A DNA stretch of 64,000 nt from Candidatus Latescibacterota bacterium (GTDB lineage: Bacteria > JAAXHH01): NCBI GenBank assembly GCA_022821085.1, contig JAJEEG010000006.1:939330-1003329 (forward strand). The letters are read 5' to 3'. The notes beneath the pieces were generated by a model, which did not search any database, was not told the DNA's origin, and was given only the letters and a program-made list of their open reading frames with translations. Shown in pieces: positions 8,701 to 17,590 of this stretch (positions are counted from its first letter, which is position 1; the number at the start of each line of letters is the position of its first letter). The position numbers and the translations under genes were made by a program.

Positions 8701-9528
8701 CTACCTGCTGCTGGTCTGGGCCCCCAATGTTCTTATATCGATGAAGGGCATGGCCTGGCCGATGACCTGGGGGAAATGGCCGTCCCATTTCTCGATCGCG
8801 CGCAGCTGCAGCAGAGTCGGCGTGATCGTGGCGCGCTGCAGGCGCTGTGCCTCGGCTTCGGCCTCGGCCTGGGCGATCTTCTGCTCGGCTTCGATCCGGA
8901 TGCGCTCCAGGTCGCGCTGGGCCTTCAGGGCCTGCTGCTCGGCCGTCTGCTTGGCCTCGATCGCCAGGTTGAAGGTCTGCGAGAAGGAAAAGTCGACGAT
9001 ATTGAACTCGTCCACGATCATGTTGAAGGTGATCAGCCGTTCCGTGAGGGACTCCTTGATCTCATCCTTGACATCGGCTCGGCGCGTGATCAGTTCCTCC
9101 GCGGTGTACTGGGCGGACACCGCCTTGACCGCTTCCTGCACCGCCGGATCGATGACCCGCTCCTTGAAGAAGATCCCGATTTCCTGGTAGACCGTGTTCA
9201 CTGCGCCCGGATCGACGTGATAGTTCAACGCGATCGTGGATGAGACGGTCTGCAGATCCTTGGTGGAGGCCGTGGCGGCCGTTTCCGACTTCTTGATCTT
9301 GACGTCGACGGGGATCACGTCCTCGATGAAGGGCAGCTTGAACTGCAGACCTTCGGACAGGACGCGTTCCTGGACGCCGCCGAACTTGCTGAACACGACG
9401 CCGCGCTCCCCGGCACCAATTACGGCGTATGAGTTGTACAACACCAGCAGCACGACGATGCCGATGGCGATCTTGAGATAGGGTATGTTGCTGCCGGGAA
9501 GCTGCTCCCGGATATCATAGTCAGACAT
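8701..9528 (-). CDS. Prohibitin / SPFH domain membrane protein
   Basis: The 275-aa protein has one membrane segment near the start (IAIGIVVLLVLYNSYAVIGAGERGVV, residues about 20-42), then a Band-7 domain (FSKFGGVQERVLSEGLQFKLPFIEDVIPVDVKI) and a long charged coiled coil (ALKAQRDLERIRIEAEQKIAQAEAEAEAQRLQ, about 200-235). Prohibitins form ring oligomers in the inner membrane and modulate proteases or organise microdomains. The start has an AGGAGG-type site directly upstream. No protease partner is adjacent. Confidence 0.92.
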   Translation of the reverse strand: MSDYDIREQLPGSNIPYLKIAIGIVVLLVLYNSYAVIGAGERGVVFSKFGGVQERVLSEGLQFKLPFIEDVIPVDVKIKKSETAATASTKDLQTVSSTIALNYHVDPGAVNTVYQEIGIFFKERVIDPAVQEAVKAVSAQYTAEELITRRADVKDEIKESLTERLITFNMIVDEFNIVDFSFSQTFNLAIEAKQTAEQQALKAQRDLERIRIEAEQKIAQAEAEAEAQRLQRATITPTLLQLRAIEKWDGHFPQVIGQAMPFIDIRTLGAQTSSR

Positions 9529-9551
9529 TTCAACTCCTCCTTCTACTTGGT

Positions 9552-9614
9552 GGACTGGCTCGACTGGCCGGACTGGCTCGGCTGGCCGGATTGGCCGGAT
9601 TGGCCGGATTGGCC
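9552..9614. repeat. 9-bp tandem repeat, seven copies
   Basis: Seven consecutive 9-base units of the type GGAYTGGCC fill 9552-9614, with the last three identical (GGATTGGCC). They lie between the prohibitin start and the stop of the dehydrogenase upstream of it, so they would be in the transcript leader of the prohibitin gene. The same unit length recurs inside coding sequence at 43222-43257 and 58568-58621. Confidence 0.9.
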
Positions 9615-9636
9615 GGAAAATACGATAAAGTGGTCT

Positions 9637-10665
9637 TCACCCGTTGATCTGAATCAACACTTTCAGGGAATCCTTCGCGGCGGCGGTGATCTCCATGCCC
9701 CGCCGTGTCTCCGACAAAGGAAAGCGGTGCGTAACGACCTGGTCGGAAGTTACCACACCGGCCTCGATAAGGTCCAGCGCCATGCGTGTATCGTTGGGAC
9801 CGCAGGAATAGCTGCAAACGATCGATACGTCGTTAAAGTACAGGTCATAGGGCCTGAAGGCAAGCACATCCTCCTCCGGCGAGGACATGAAAAGGAGCAC
9901 GATCCCGCCTTTGCCCACGCACGCCAGTCCGGACTCCATCGCCGCGATGCTGCCGGGGCCGACGATCACCGCGTCGGCCATCACGCCGCCCGTCAGTTCG
10001 CGCACCGATTCCGCCGGATCGTGTTCCCGTACGTCGACCGCGTGGTCCATGCCGAGTTCGAGCGCCTTGTTCAGTCGCCAGGGTTCCCTGTCGGCCCCGA
10101 TGACCGTCCTGGCGCCGTAGTGCCGGGCCACGATGCCGTTCAAAATACCCATTAAGCCCAGCCCGATGACGAGCACGATGTCTCCCGGGCGGATACGCGC
10201 GCGTTCCACCGCCTTGACCGAGCAGGCAACGGGCTCGATCAGCGCGCCGTCGTCGAAGGAGACCGAATCCGGCAGGACCAGTGTATCGTAACGGAGGTTG
10301 ATTTCCGGGACCCGTACGTATTCGGCCGCGCCGCCCGGGTCGAGGCAAGTCTTCTTCCAGGTGGCGCACATGGTGAAGTTGCCACGGCGGCAGTGCCGGC
10401 ACCGGTAGCAGGGCGCGTGGTGGTGTATGAAAACGCGGTCCCCTACGGAGAGCCCTTCGACCTCGTCGCCCAGGGCCTCCACGACACCGGTCGGCTCGTG
10501 GCCGATGACGATGGGCGCCTTACGCCGGATGTACCAGGGGGTGACGTCCCCGCTGCAGATACCGCAACTGCGCATCTTCACCAGCGCGTCGCGCGCCGTG
10601 ATGGCCGGCGTATCCATCTCCTCGATACGGATATCGTCGATATCGTAGACTTTTGCGGCTTTCAT
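9637..10665 (-). CDS. Zinc-dependent medium-chain alcohol/sugar dehydrogenase
   Basis: The 342-aa protein has the catalytic zinc ligands in SCGICSGD and GHEPTG, the structural zinc cluster CYRCRHCRRGNFTMC (residues about 93-107) and the NAD fold VLVIGLGLMG (about 170). It resembles threonine/sorbitol-type dehydrogenases. The start at 10665 is 20 bases after the stop of another 342-aa dehydrogenase on the same strand; the two are probably one operon. They are distant paralogues. The frame stays open upstream across the other gene but with no family likeness there. Confidence 0.9.
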   Translation of the reverse strand: MKAAKVYDIDDIRIEEMDTPAITARDALVKMRSCGICSGDVTPWYIRRKAPIVIGHEPTGVVEALGDEVEGLSVGDRVFIHHHAPCYRCRHCRRGNFTMCATWKKTCLDPGGAAEYVRVPEINLRYDTLVLPDSVSFDDGALIEPVACSVKAVERARIRPGDIVLVIGLGLMGILNGIVARHYGARTVIGADREPWRLNKALELGMDHAVDVREHDPAESVRELTGGVMADAVIVGPGSIAAMESGLACVGKGGIVLLFMSSPEEDVLAFRPYDLYFNDVSIVCSYSCGPNDTRMALDLIEAGVVTSDQVVTHRFPLSETRRGMEITAAAKDSLKVLIQING

Positions 10666-10685
10666 GGAAGGCACCCCAGCCGGGA

Positions 10686-11714
10686 TCAGGGAATGATCGC
10701 GTACTTCAGCGTATCCTTTCCGCGAAAGGTCCTGAAGGTCTCCGGCACTTCCTCCAGCGTCCGGTCTCCCGAAATCAGGGGCGATACGTCGAGCCGTCCC
10801 TCCGCGAGCAGATCGTAGGCGCTCCGGACCGCCTCGGGCGTGAAGTGAAAGATGCCCTTGAGAGTGATCTGGTCGTAATGAAGCCGGGCCGTATCGTACG
10901 TGACCGTCGTACCGCCCGGGCATCCACCGAAGAGGATGACGCATCCACCCCTGCTGACCATGGTTACGGCTTCTTCCCAGACCGCGAGCAGTCCCGTGCA
11001 TTCGAAGACGACGGGCGACCCGTGGCCTCCTGTGGCTTCCTTCACGGCTTCCGCGGCGTGCCCGCTGTCGCTGTCGATGACGAGGTCCGCCCCCACCGCC
11101 TTCGCCGTTTCGAGCCGGTATGCGTGTCGTCCCGAAACGATGACCTGCCCTACCCCCATTTCCTTCAGCACCATGACATGCAGCAACCCGATGGCTCCGG
11201 CGCCGATCACGACCGCGGTCTCCGGCCGCGTGGCCAGCGCCTGGCCGACACAGTAGGTCACGCAGGACAGGGGCTCCAGCATGGCGGCCTCGCGATAGCC
11301 CAGTTCGTCGGGCTTGGGGTACATGTTCGCCTCGACCACCGTGCCGGGAACCCTCAGGTATTCGGCGTATGCGCCCAGCGCCATCGTCCTCGTAAGGTTC
11401 GGGCACAGGTTCTGAAGCGATCTGACGCAATAGAAGCACTTTCCACAGGGCGCTGTATGAACCGACATGACAGGTTGCCCGATAGCGTAACGGTCCACCT
11501 TGTTCCCTTTGTCGAACACCACCCCCGAAAACTCGTGGCCGAACAGGGTCGGCGGCGGCATGAGGTGATGCCCCCTCCGGTATGCTTTGAGATCGGTCCC
11601 GCAGGTCAGCGCGGATTCCACCCGTACGACCACGTCGGACGGTCCCGCGACCGGCAAATCGACATCGCCGCGGGTTTCGATCCGTCCCGGTTCAACCAGC
11701 ACACATGCGCGCAT
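10686..11714 (-). CDS. Zinc-dependent medium-chain dehydrogenase
   Basis: The 342-aa protein begins MRACVLVEPGRIETRGD and has TCGTDLKAYRRG and GHEFSG (catalytic zinc), CGKCFYCVRSLQNLC (structural zinc) and VVIGAGAIGLLH (NAD fold). It is of the sorbitol/galactitol dehydrogenase type by motif. The ATG at 11714 is the family start; upstream in-phase codons encode unrelated sequence. A TTGCGC-17-TATAAT promoter on this strand lies at 11824-11852. It heads the pair with the gene at 9637-10665. Confidence 0.9.
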   Translation of the reverse strand: MRACVLVEPGRIETRGDVDLPVAGPSDVVVRVESALTCGTDLKAYRRGHHLMPPPTLFGHEFSGVVFDKGNKVDRYAIGQPVMSVHTAPCGKCFYCVRSLQNLCPNLTRTMALGAYAEYLRVPGTVVEANMYPKPDELGYREAAMLEPLSCVTYCVGQALATRPETAVVIGAGAIGLLHVMVLKEMGVGQVIVSGRHAYRLETAKAVGADLVIDSDSGHAAEAVKEATGGHGSPVVFECTGLLAVWEEAVTMVSRGGCVILFGGCPGGTTVTYDTARLHYDQITLKGIFHFTPEAVRSAYDLLAEGRLDVSPLISGDRTLEEVPETFRTFRGKDTLKYAIIP

Positions 11715-11745
11715 AGGGTTAGGTATCCGTAGCTTTGTGGGTACG

Positions 11746-11767
11746 TTCGCCTTGAATTCGCCTTGAA
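11746..11767. repeat. 11-bp direct repeat in promoter region
   Basis: TTCGCCTTGAA occurs twice back to back (11746-11756 and 11757-11767). It lies in the leader between the proposed promoter at 11824-11852 and the dehydrogenase start at 11714, and could be a binding site or a chance duplication. Confidence 0.7.
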
Positions 11768-11823
11768 CGTAAACGCCTATCAGATAAGACGTAATGACTA
11801 CGAAACAAGTTTCACGGACGCCT

Positions 11824-11856
11824 ATTATACGTCCTTGACGAAGCAAGCGCAAGGAC
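11824..11856 (-). promoter_or_regulatory. Sigma-70-type promoter with inverted repeat, for the dehydrogenase pair
   Basis: Read on the minus strand, TTGCGC (11852-11847), a 17-base spacer and TATAAT (11829-11824) form a promoter reading toward 11714. An inverted repeat with arms GTCCTTG (11831-11837) and CAAGGAC (11850-11856) and a 12-base loop covers the -35 and spacer, a place where a repressor could act. Confidence 0.45.
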
Positions 11857-11900
11857 AGGCGTCCGGCACGAATCAAAACGGAATACAGGGGTGATTTGTA

Positions 11901-11929
11901 TTGACACCCCACGGGCCGCCCGGTATCGT
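11901..11929 (+). promoter_or_regulatory. Sigma-70-type promoter, possibly giving a leaderless mRNA
   Basis: TTGACA (11901-11906), 17 bases, TATCGT (11924-11929). The predicted transcript start falls at about 11936, which is the A of the ATG of the dipeptidase gene. No Shine-Dalgarno site precedes that ATG. Together these suggest leaderless translation, but only by position. Confidence 0.4.
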
Positions 11930-11935
11930 TTTCCC

Positions 11936-13057
11936 ATGCTCATCTTCGACGGCGACTATCCCATGGCATATGGCGGCGTGGAGCTTAACCGCGATCTCAC
12001 ACTTCCCCTGGCCGGGGTGCGTGCGGCGGACGGGGAATCGGGCAATGGGGAATCGGGCAACGGGGAATCGGGCAACGTAGCTTTCGCATGCCTGCCCGAG
12101 ATGCGACGGGGCCGCGTGGCGGCTGCGCTCATGAAGTTCACCGTGCGTCAAAAACGTGAAAACAGCATACTGGCCGGTCTACGAGGGACCGCGGCGGTCT
12201 TCGGGGCGGCCCGCGGCCAGTTGGCCTACTATCATATACTGGCGGAACAGGGGGAAGGCGTCGTACTCACGCACGGGGAAGCCCTGGCCGGCCATACGGA
12301 GGCCTGGGAGAAGGCGGAGGATACCCACAGCCTGCCCGTGGGTTTCATCCTCGGCATGGAAGGCGCCGATCCCATACTCTGGCCGGACCAGGTACACGAA
12401 TGGTTCGAATCCGGTGTCCGCGTGGTCAGCCTGACCCATTACGGTCCTAGCACCTATGCCCACGGCACGGGATCGGAGGGCGGCCTGTTCGCGCCTGCAC
12501 GCGACCTGCTGCGGGAGATGTCCGCCTGCGGCATGTTGCTCGACCTCACCCACATTTCGGACGAGAGTTTCTTCGAGGCCGTGGACCTGTACGAGGGACC
12601 GGTGCTGGCCAGCCACCAGAACTGCCGCGCCCTCGTGCCCGGCCAGCGCCAGTTCTCCGACGAGCAGCTCCGGATCGTCATCGAAAGGGGCGGCGTCATC
12701 GGCGCTTCCATGGATACCTGGATGCTCTGTCCGTGGTACACCCTGGACTGGGCGAACACCGGGGGATACAACCGCCGGGACCACTTCAGGCGCGAGGAAA
12801 TTTCGCTGAACCACGTGGCCGATCATATCGATCACGTGTGCCAGCTTGCCGGCAATGCCGACCATGCGGCGATCGGCGGCGATACCGACGGGCAGGGCGG
12901 CATAGACGGCGCGCCTTGCGAAGTCGATTCCATCGCGGATTACCAACTGCTTGTCCCCATCCTCGAAGGCCGGGGCTACGCCCGGGCTGACGTCGAGAAG
13001 ATCATGTACCGGAACTGGGTGAGATTCTACACCGACCACCTGCCGAAGACGAGCTGA
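11936..13057 (+). CDS. Membrane dipeptidase (peptidase M19) family protein with altered N-terminal metal motif
   Basis: The 373-aa protein matches the renal-dipeptidase family: FILGMEGADP (bridging Glu), LLDLTHISD (His), VLASHQNCRAL (His) and IGGDTDGQGG (active-site Asp). The usual DGHxD motif at the N-terminus reads DGDYP (residues 5-9), so two first-metal ligands are replaced. Residues about 32-47 are three GESGN copies from a 15-base tandem repeat (12032-12076). The start at 11936 sits 7 bases after a -10 box. It is followed after 23 bases by an oligopeptide-binding protein gene, suggesting peptide use. Confidence 0.85.
   Translation: MLIFDGDYPMAYGGVELNRDLTLPLAGVRAADGESGNGESGNGESGNVAFACLPEMRRGRVAAALMKFTVRQKRENSILAGLRGTAAVFGAARGQLAYYHILAEQGEGVVLTHGEALAGHTEAWEKAEDTHSLPVGFILGMEGADPILWPDQVHEWFESGVRVVSLTHYGPSTYAHGTGSEGGLFAPARDLLREMSACGMLLDLTHISDESFFEAVDLYEGPVLASHQNCRALVPGQRQFSDEQLRIVIERGGVIGASMDTWMLCPWYTLDWANTGGYNRRDHFRREEISLNHVADHIDHVCQLAGNADHAAIGGDTDGQGGIDGAPCEVDSIADYQLLVPILEGRGYARADVEKIMYRNWVRFYTDHLPKTS
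12032..12076. repeat. 15-bp tandem repeat, three copies, in coding sequence
   Basis: GGGGAATCGGGCAAY is repeated three times (12032-12046, 12047-12061, 12062-12076) in the dipeptidase gene and keeps the frame, giving GESGN three times. The near identity suggests a recent expansion. Confidence 0.9.
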
Positions 13058-13080
13058 CGTTACAGAACGAGGTTCCCGCA

Positions 13081-14814
13081 ATGGACCCATTGAGCCGAGG
13101 AACGAGTCGTCGCGGACTTTTTTTGCGTGCGCGTTCCGGCAGCTATCTCCTGGCCTTGATGGTCCTGTGTCTGAACGGCTGCGCTGGTGAAGATAACGGC
13201 ACCCGGTCCGCAGACCAGACCTGGGTCAATTCCATCGGCCGCCCGTTGCCCGAGGACGCGGCCCCGCCGGACCAGCAGAAATTCCGCTATATGTTCCGCG
13301 AGCCGTCTACCTTGGACATCAGCGTGGCGGCCTACGAGGCCGACGGCACGTACTTCGCCTTCGAGCGGCTGGTGCTGCTGGACGAGAACAACGAGCTGGT
13401 GCCTGCCGCGGCGGACCGCTGGGAATCCTCGGAGGACGGCCGGACATGGACCTTCCATCTCCGGGAAGGCGCGCGGTGGAGCGACGGCAGGGACGTTACG
13501 GCCCACGACTTCGAGTATTCCTTCCGTCGCATGCTGGATCCGGCCAGCGGGAACATCTACGCCTTTCTATACTACGTGATCAAGAACGGGCGGGCCTTCA
13601 ACCAGGGCGAACTGCAGGACGTGGAGCAGGTGGGGATCCGCGCGGTGGACGATCTCACCTTCGAGATCGAGACCGAGGGACCCTGCCCCTACCTGCCCTA
13701 TATCGTTTCCTTCATCACGTCGTCGCCCGTGCCCCGGTGGCAGGTGGAGAAATTCGGCGCGGAATGGACGGAACCGGAACACATCGTGTCCAACTTCACC
13801 TATCGGCTGGCGGAGTGGAACACGGGTTCGGACATGACGTTCACGCTGGATCCGAACTACAACGGTCCGCACAAGGCGCTGCTCGAGGAGATCATCGTCA
13901 AGTTCATCGGCGCCCAGCGACCGGGCACGCTGCCCTACGAAAACGGTGAAATCGACGCCTACCGCCTGGACCCCATCGACTACGAACGGGTGCGCCAGGA
14001 CGAAAGGCTCGCGCAGGAGATTCATCGGATGCCGGAGTTCACCACGTGGTACCTGTTCTTCCAGACCCGGCAGCCGCCCTTCGACAACGCCCGGGTGAGG
14101 CAGGCCATTGCACGTGCCGTCGACCGATCTACGCTCAGCACGACCGTCCTCAACGATCTCGCCATCCCGGCGTACTCCATGCTCCCGCCCGGCTTCCCCG
14201 GGTATTCGGCGGAGCAGTTCAAGGCGTCCCAGACCTACGCCCCCGATGAGGCGCGGCGGCTCTTGGCGGAAGCCGGCTATCCGGACGGACGGGGCTTCCC
14301 GAAGACCGAGCTGTGGCTGCGGGTGGCCGATACGGGCATCAACCGCATCGCGGGAGAGGCCGTGCAGGCCATGCTCCGGGAAACGCTGGGCATCGAACTC
14401 GAAATCAGGTATCAGCAGCGCAACGTTTTCAACGAGAACCTGTTCCAGTGGCAGATCCCCATGGGCATGCTGGTCTTCGTCTACGACTATCCGGACCCGT
14501 CCAACATGCTCGGCCTCCTCTGGCGGTCCCAGCCCAGGGGCTACGCCCGCCACGACTGGCTGCACGCGGAGTTCGACGACCTGCTCGACCGGGCCAATAC
14601 CCATATGGACCCCGCGGTCCGCTACGACCTGTACGCCCGGGCCGAGCGCATCATGGCGGAGGAGGCGGGCGCCGTCTTTCTCTTCCATCCGGTGATCACG
14701 GAGTTGCGTAAACCCTATCTCCGGGGCGTCAAGCAGGACCGCGAAGGCCGCGTGGTGCCGATCATTTCGATTCAGACCGTGAACTTCACGGAAATGTACA
14801 TCGCCCGCCACTGA
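13081..14814 (+). CDS. Oligopeptide/dipeptide ABC transporter substrate-binding lipoprotein
   Basis: The 577-aa protein has a lipoprotein signal (hydrophobic YLLALMVLCLNGC, lipobox LNGC, Cys about residue 37) and the SBP_bac_5 fold: LDPAS-like FRYMFREPSTLDIS, then GRTWTFHLREGARWSDGRDVTAHDFEYSFRRMLDP near 120-150, PFDNARVRQAIARAVDR near 340 and FVYDYPDP near 465. This is the DppA/OppA type that delivers peptides to an ABC importer. The cognate permeases and ATPases are not within the window. It follows the M19 dipeptidase after 23 bases, likely as one operon. Confidence 0.93.
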   Translation: MDPLSRGTSRRGLFLRARSGSYLLALMVLCLNGCAGEDNGTRSADQTWVNSIGRPLPEDAAPPDQQKFRYMFREPSTLDISVAAYEADGTYFAFERLVLLDENNELVPAAADRWESSEDGRTWTFHLREGARWSDGRDVTAHDFEYSFRRMLDPASGNIYAFLYYVIKNGRAFNQGELQDVEQVGIRAVDDLTFEIETEGPCPYLPYIVSFITSSPVPRWQVEKFGAEWTEPEHIVSNFTYRLAEWNTGSDMTFTLDPNYNGPHKALLEEIIVKFIGAQRPGTLPYENGEIDAYRLDPIDYERVRQDERLAQEIHRMPEFTTWYLFFQTRQPPFDNARVRQAIARAVDRSTLSTTVLNDLAIPAYSMLPPGFPGYSAEQFKASQTYAPDEARRLLAEAGYPDGRGFPKTELWLRVADTGINRIAGEAVQAMLRETLGIELEIRYQQRNVFNENLFQWQIPMGMLVFVYDYPDPSNMLGLLWRSQPRGYARHDWLHAEFDDLLDRANTHMDPAVRYDLYARAERIMAEEAGAVFLFHPVITELRKPYLRGVKQDREGRVVPIISIQTVNFTEMYIARH

Positions 14815-14909
14815 TTCGCCGTGAGATACACTGACTGTCCCGGCGAGTTATATGTTGCCCTCCACGGATTCGCCCCGGGCACCCGCCACGTTGACCAGCC
14901 GGCTTTCTT

Positions 14910-16184
14910 ATGAACAAGACCGACGTATTGATCATCGGAGGCGGCGCGGTGGGGGTATGCGCCGCGTACTACCTGCGTGACGCGGGATACGAGGTGACCC
15001 TCGTGGATCGCGGGGAGATCGGGTCCGGCGCGTCCCACGGCAACATGGGGCTCGTCGTGCCCAGTCACAGCGTGCCGCTCGCTTCACCGGGCGTCGTGTC
15101 GCAGGGCCTGAAGTGGATGTTCAAACCGGACAGTCCCTTCTATATCAAGCCGCGGCTGGATCCGTCGCTGATCCGCTGGCTCTGGGCCTTCTTGAAGGCG
15201 AGCAGTGAAGACCGGATGCGCAGGGCCATTCCGCTGATCCGGGACATGAGCCTGGCAAGTCTTGCGCTCTTCGAAGAGTTAAGCGGTCTGGACGGGGTGG
15301 ATTTCGACTATCATCAGCGAGGTGTGGTGGCCGTTTACCGAACGCGGGAGGGCCTGGATGAAGGAGAAGAGGAACGGCACCTCCTCACTTCATACGGACT
15401 GGAGATCGACGCACTCGCCCCGGACGGACTCGCCGAGGCGCTTCCTGGGCTGGAACTGAGCGCTTTGGGCGGCCTGCACTTCAGGCAGGATGCCCATCTG
15501 ACGCCCGGCAAGTTCGTGCGGTCATTGGCGGACTATTCGGCGCGGGCCGGCGTCACTGTGCAGCCAGGGGTCGAAGTGACCGGATTTACACGAGAAAACG
15601 GCCGCATCGCGGTTACCCACACGACTCGGGGGGATATCGCGGCCGGAGAGGTGGTGCTCACGGCGGGATCCTGGTCCGCCGCGCTCGGTGATCTGGCCGG
15701 TGTTTCTTTGCCCATACAGCCGGCAAAGGGCTACAGCGTTACACTGAGACGGCCGGCCGGCTGGCCTGAAACGCCCTTCATGCTGTCCGAATCCCGGGTG
15801 GCCGTCACGCCCATGGGCGACATGCTGCGAATCGGTGGCACACTGGAACTGGCCGGCATGGACCAGACCATAAACCAGCGGCGGGTTGCCGCCATTCTGA
15901 ATGCCGTTCCCCGGTACCTGCCGGATTTCGATGTCGGCTCATATGAGATCCTGGAGACCTGGTGCGGGCTGCGTCCCTGCACGCCCGACGGCCTGCCCTT
16001 TCTGGGACGGGTCCCGGACGTTCGCAACCTGGTCGTGGCGGCCGGCCATGCCATGATCGGGGTATCCCTCGGTCCGGTGACCGGAAAGCTGGTCCTAGGG
16101 ATCATAGCCGGCGAGCGGGCCGACAGTGACCTCGAACTCGGTATCGACCTCGAACTTCTCGCGGTGGACCGGTTCGCCGCCTGA
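14910..16184 (+). CDS. FAD-dependent oxidoreductase, D-amino-acid dehydrogenase (DadA)-like
   Basis: The 424-aa protein starts with the dinucleotide-binding motif DVLIIGGGAVGVCAAYYL (residues about 5-22) and the typical VTLVDRGEIGSGASHGNMG, then the C-terminal ETWCGLRPCTPDGLPFLGRVPDVRNLVVAAGHAMIGVSLGP, which closes the FAD site in the DAO family. Such enzymes oxidise D-amino acids or glycine-like substrates. Placement after peptidase and peptide-binding genes suggests amino-acid catabolism. The 95-base gap before it holds no clear signal. Confidence 0.88.
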   Translation: MNKTDVLIIGGGAVGVCAAYYLRDAGYEVTLVDRGEIGSGASHGNMGLVVPSHSVPLASPGVVSQGLKWMFKPDSPFYIKPRLDPSLIRWLWAFLKASSEDRMRRAIPLIRDMSLASLALFEELSGLDGVDFDYHQRGVVAVYRTREGLDEGEEERHLLTSYGLEIDALAPDGLAEALPGLELSALGGLHFRQDAHLTPGKFVRSLADYSARAGVTVQPGVEVTGFTRENGRIAVTHTTRGDIAAGEVVLTAGSWSAALGDLAGVSLPIQPAKGYSVTLRRPAGWPETPFMLSESRVAVTPMGDMLRIGGTLELAGMDQTINQRRVAAILNAVPRYLPDFDVGSYEILETWCGLRPCTPDGLPFLGRVPDVRNLVVAAGHAMIGVSLGPVTGKLVLGIIAGERADSDLELGIDLELLAVDRFAA

Positions 16185-16220
16185 GTACGCCCAAGTACGC
16201 CGCCTAAGAGCGCCGCCCAG

Positions 16221-17570
16221 GTGAAAATGCGCGATTCAAAGCCCGCGGGCACCTCGCCCGACCATCCGTTTTCAACCAGACCCCACGCCACGCTCGTACG
16301 GCTTTCCTTCCCCGTTCTGCTCTCGCTCATCGCCGAACCGCTTACCGGGCTGGTGGACACCGCCTTCATCAAGCGGCTGGGTGCGGAGTCGCTGGCCGCC
16401 CTCGGGGTCGGTGCCGTGTCGCTTTCAGGACTCTTCTGGATCTTTAACTTCCTCGGGATCAGCACCCAGACCGAAGTAGCCCAGGCCGAGGGCGACAACG
16501 ACCGGCCCCGGTCCGTGTCCATGAGCAGCCTGGGCATCATCATGAGCACGGCCTTCGGGCTGCTGATCATCGTCCTCGGCGTTCCGCTCACCTCGTACCT
16601 CGCCACGCTGCTCGGCGCCTCGGGTGCGATACACGAGGGGGCCGTGGACTACATCTTCTGGCGCTGGCTGGGCGCGCCCGGCATTCTGATCACGCTGACG
16701 GCCTGCGGGGCCTTGCGAGGACTCCAGGACATGCGTTCGCCGCTCTGGATCGCCCTCGGCATCAACGGCATCAATATCGTGCTCGACCCGATCCTCATTT
16801 TTGGGGCTGGTCCGGTGCCCGCCCTGGGCATCACGGGTGCGGCGGTGGCCAGCGTCGTCGCGTACTGGATCGGCGCAGCCTGGTCGATCTGGATCGTCAG
16901 GCGAAAGCTGGGCTGGTCCTTCCAGGTAAAATTCAGTGCGGTCCGTCGGCTGTTGCGCGTCGGCTCCGATCTCTTCATACGCACCGGCGTACTGAACCTG
17001 TTTCTCCTCCTGACGACCCGCGAGGCCACGCACGGAGGCGCCGACATCGGGGCCGCCCACCAGGCGATTCGGCAGGTCTGGATGTTCGGCACGTTCGTGC
17101 TGGACGCCCTGGCCGTCACGGGCCAGAGCCTGGTGGCCTACTTCCTCGGCGGCGACAAGATCAGGAGCGCCCGGAAGGTGGCGCGTATCGTCTGCCACTG
17201 GAGCGTGTGGTCGGGATGCCTGCTCGGATTTGTGCTGTGGATGGGCAGCGGGGTGGTGATCGATCTGCTCGTACCCGCGACCGCGGTAGCCTATTTTCAT
17301 TCGGCGTGGATCATCGCCGTCGTCGTACAGCCGCTGAACGCTCTGGCCTTCGCCACCGACGGGCTCCACTGGGGCTCGGGGGACTACCGGTATCTGAGAA
17401 ACGCCGTGGTCCTCGCCACCGGCGTAGGTGCGGCCGGACTGCTCGCCGGCCCCCACGCCCTGGACTGGATCTGGATGATGACCGCGGTCTGGATCGGCGT
17501 CCGGGCCGCGCTCGGCACGATACGAATCTGGCCGGGTGTGGGGAACAGTCCGTTCAGGGTGATGGGGTGA
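16221..17570 (+). CDS. MATE family multidrug/organic cation efflux transporter
   Basis: The 449-aa protein has about 12 hydrophobic segments and MATE signatures: LVRLSFPVLLSLIAEPLTGLVDTAFIKRLGAESLAALGVG near the start and the second-half copy beginning VRRLLRVGSDLFIRT. GALRGLQDMRSPLWIALGINGINIVLDPILIFG is strongly MATE (DinF subgroup). It would export cationic compounds using Na+ or H+. The start may be GTG at 16221 or ATG at 16227; neither has a clear ribosome site. It is convergent with the PIN gene, 20 bases away. Confidence 0.92.
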   Translation: MKMRDSKPAGTSPDHPFSTRPHATLVRLSFPVLLSLIAEPLTGLVDTAFIKRLGAESLAALGVGAVSLSGLFWIFNFLGISTQTEVAQAEGDNDRPRSVSMSSLGIIMSTAFGLLIIVLGVPLTSYLATLLGASGAIHEGAVDYIFWRWLGAPGILITLTACGALRGLQDMRSPLWIALGINGINIVLDPILIFGAGPVPALGITGAAVASVVAYWIGAAWSIWIVRRKLGWSFQVKFSAVRRLLRVGSDLFIRTGVLNLFLLLTTREATHGGADIGAAHQAIRQVWMFGTFVLDALAVTGQSLVAYFLGGDKIRSARKVARIVCHWSVWSGCLLGFVLWMGSGVVIDLLVPATAVAYFHSAWIIAVVVQPLNALAFATDGLHWGSGDYRYLRNAVVLATGVGAAGLLAGPHALDWIWMMTAVWIGVRAALGTIRIWPGVGNSPFRVMG

Positions 17571-17590
17571 GGGGGAGGGTGGTTACAGCG

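Noticed and set aside
9637-11439. A 600-codon open frame on the minus strand
   Set aside because: Only the part from 10665 downward matches a dehydrogenase. The upstream part runs antisense-phase through the other dehydrogenase gene and encodes low-complexity Arg/Gly sequence.
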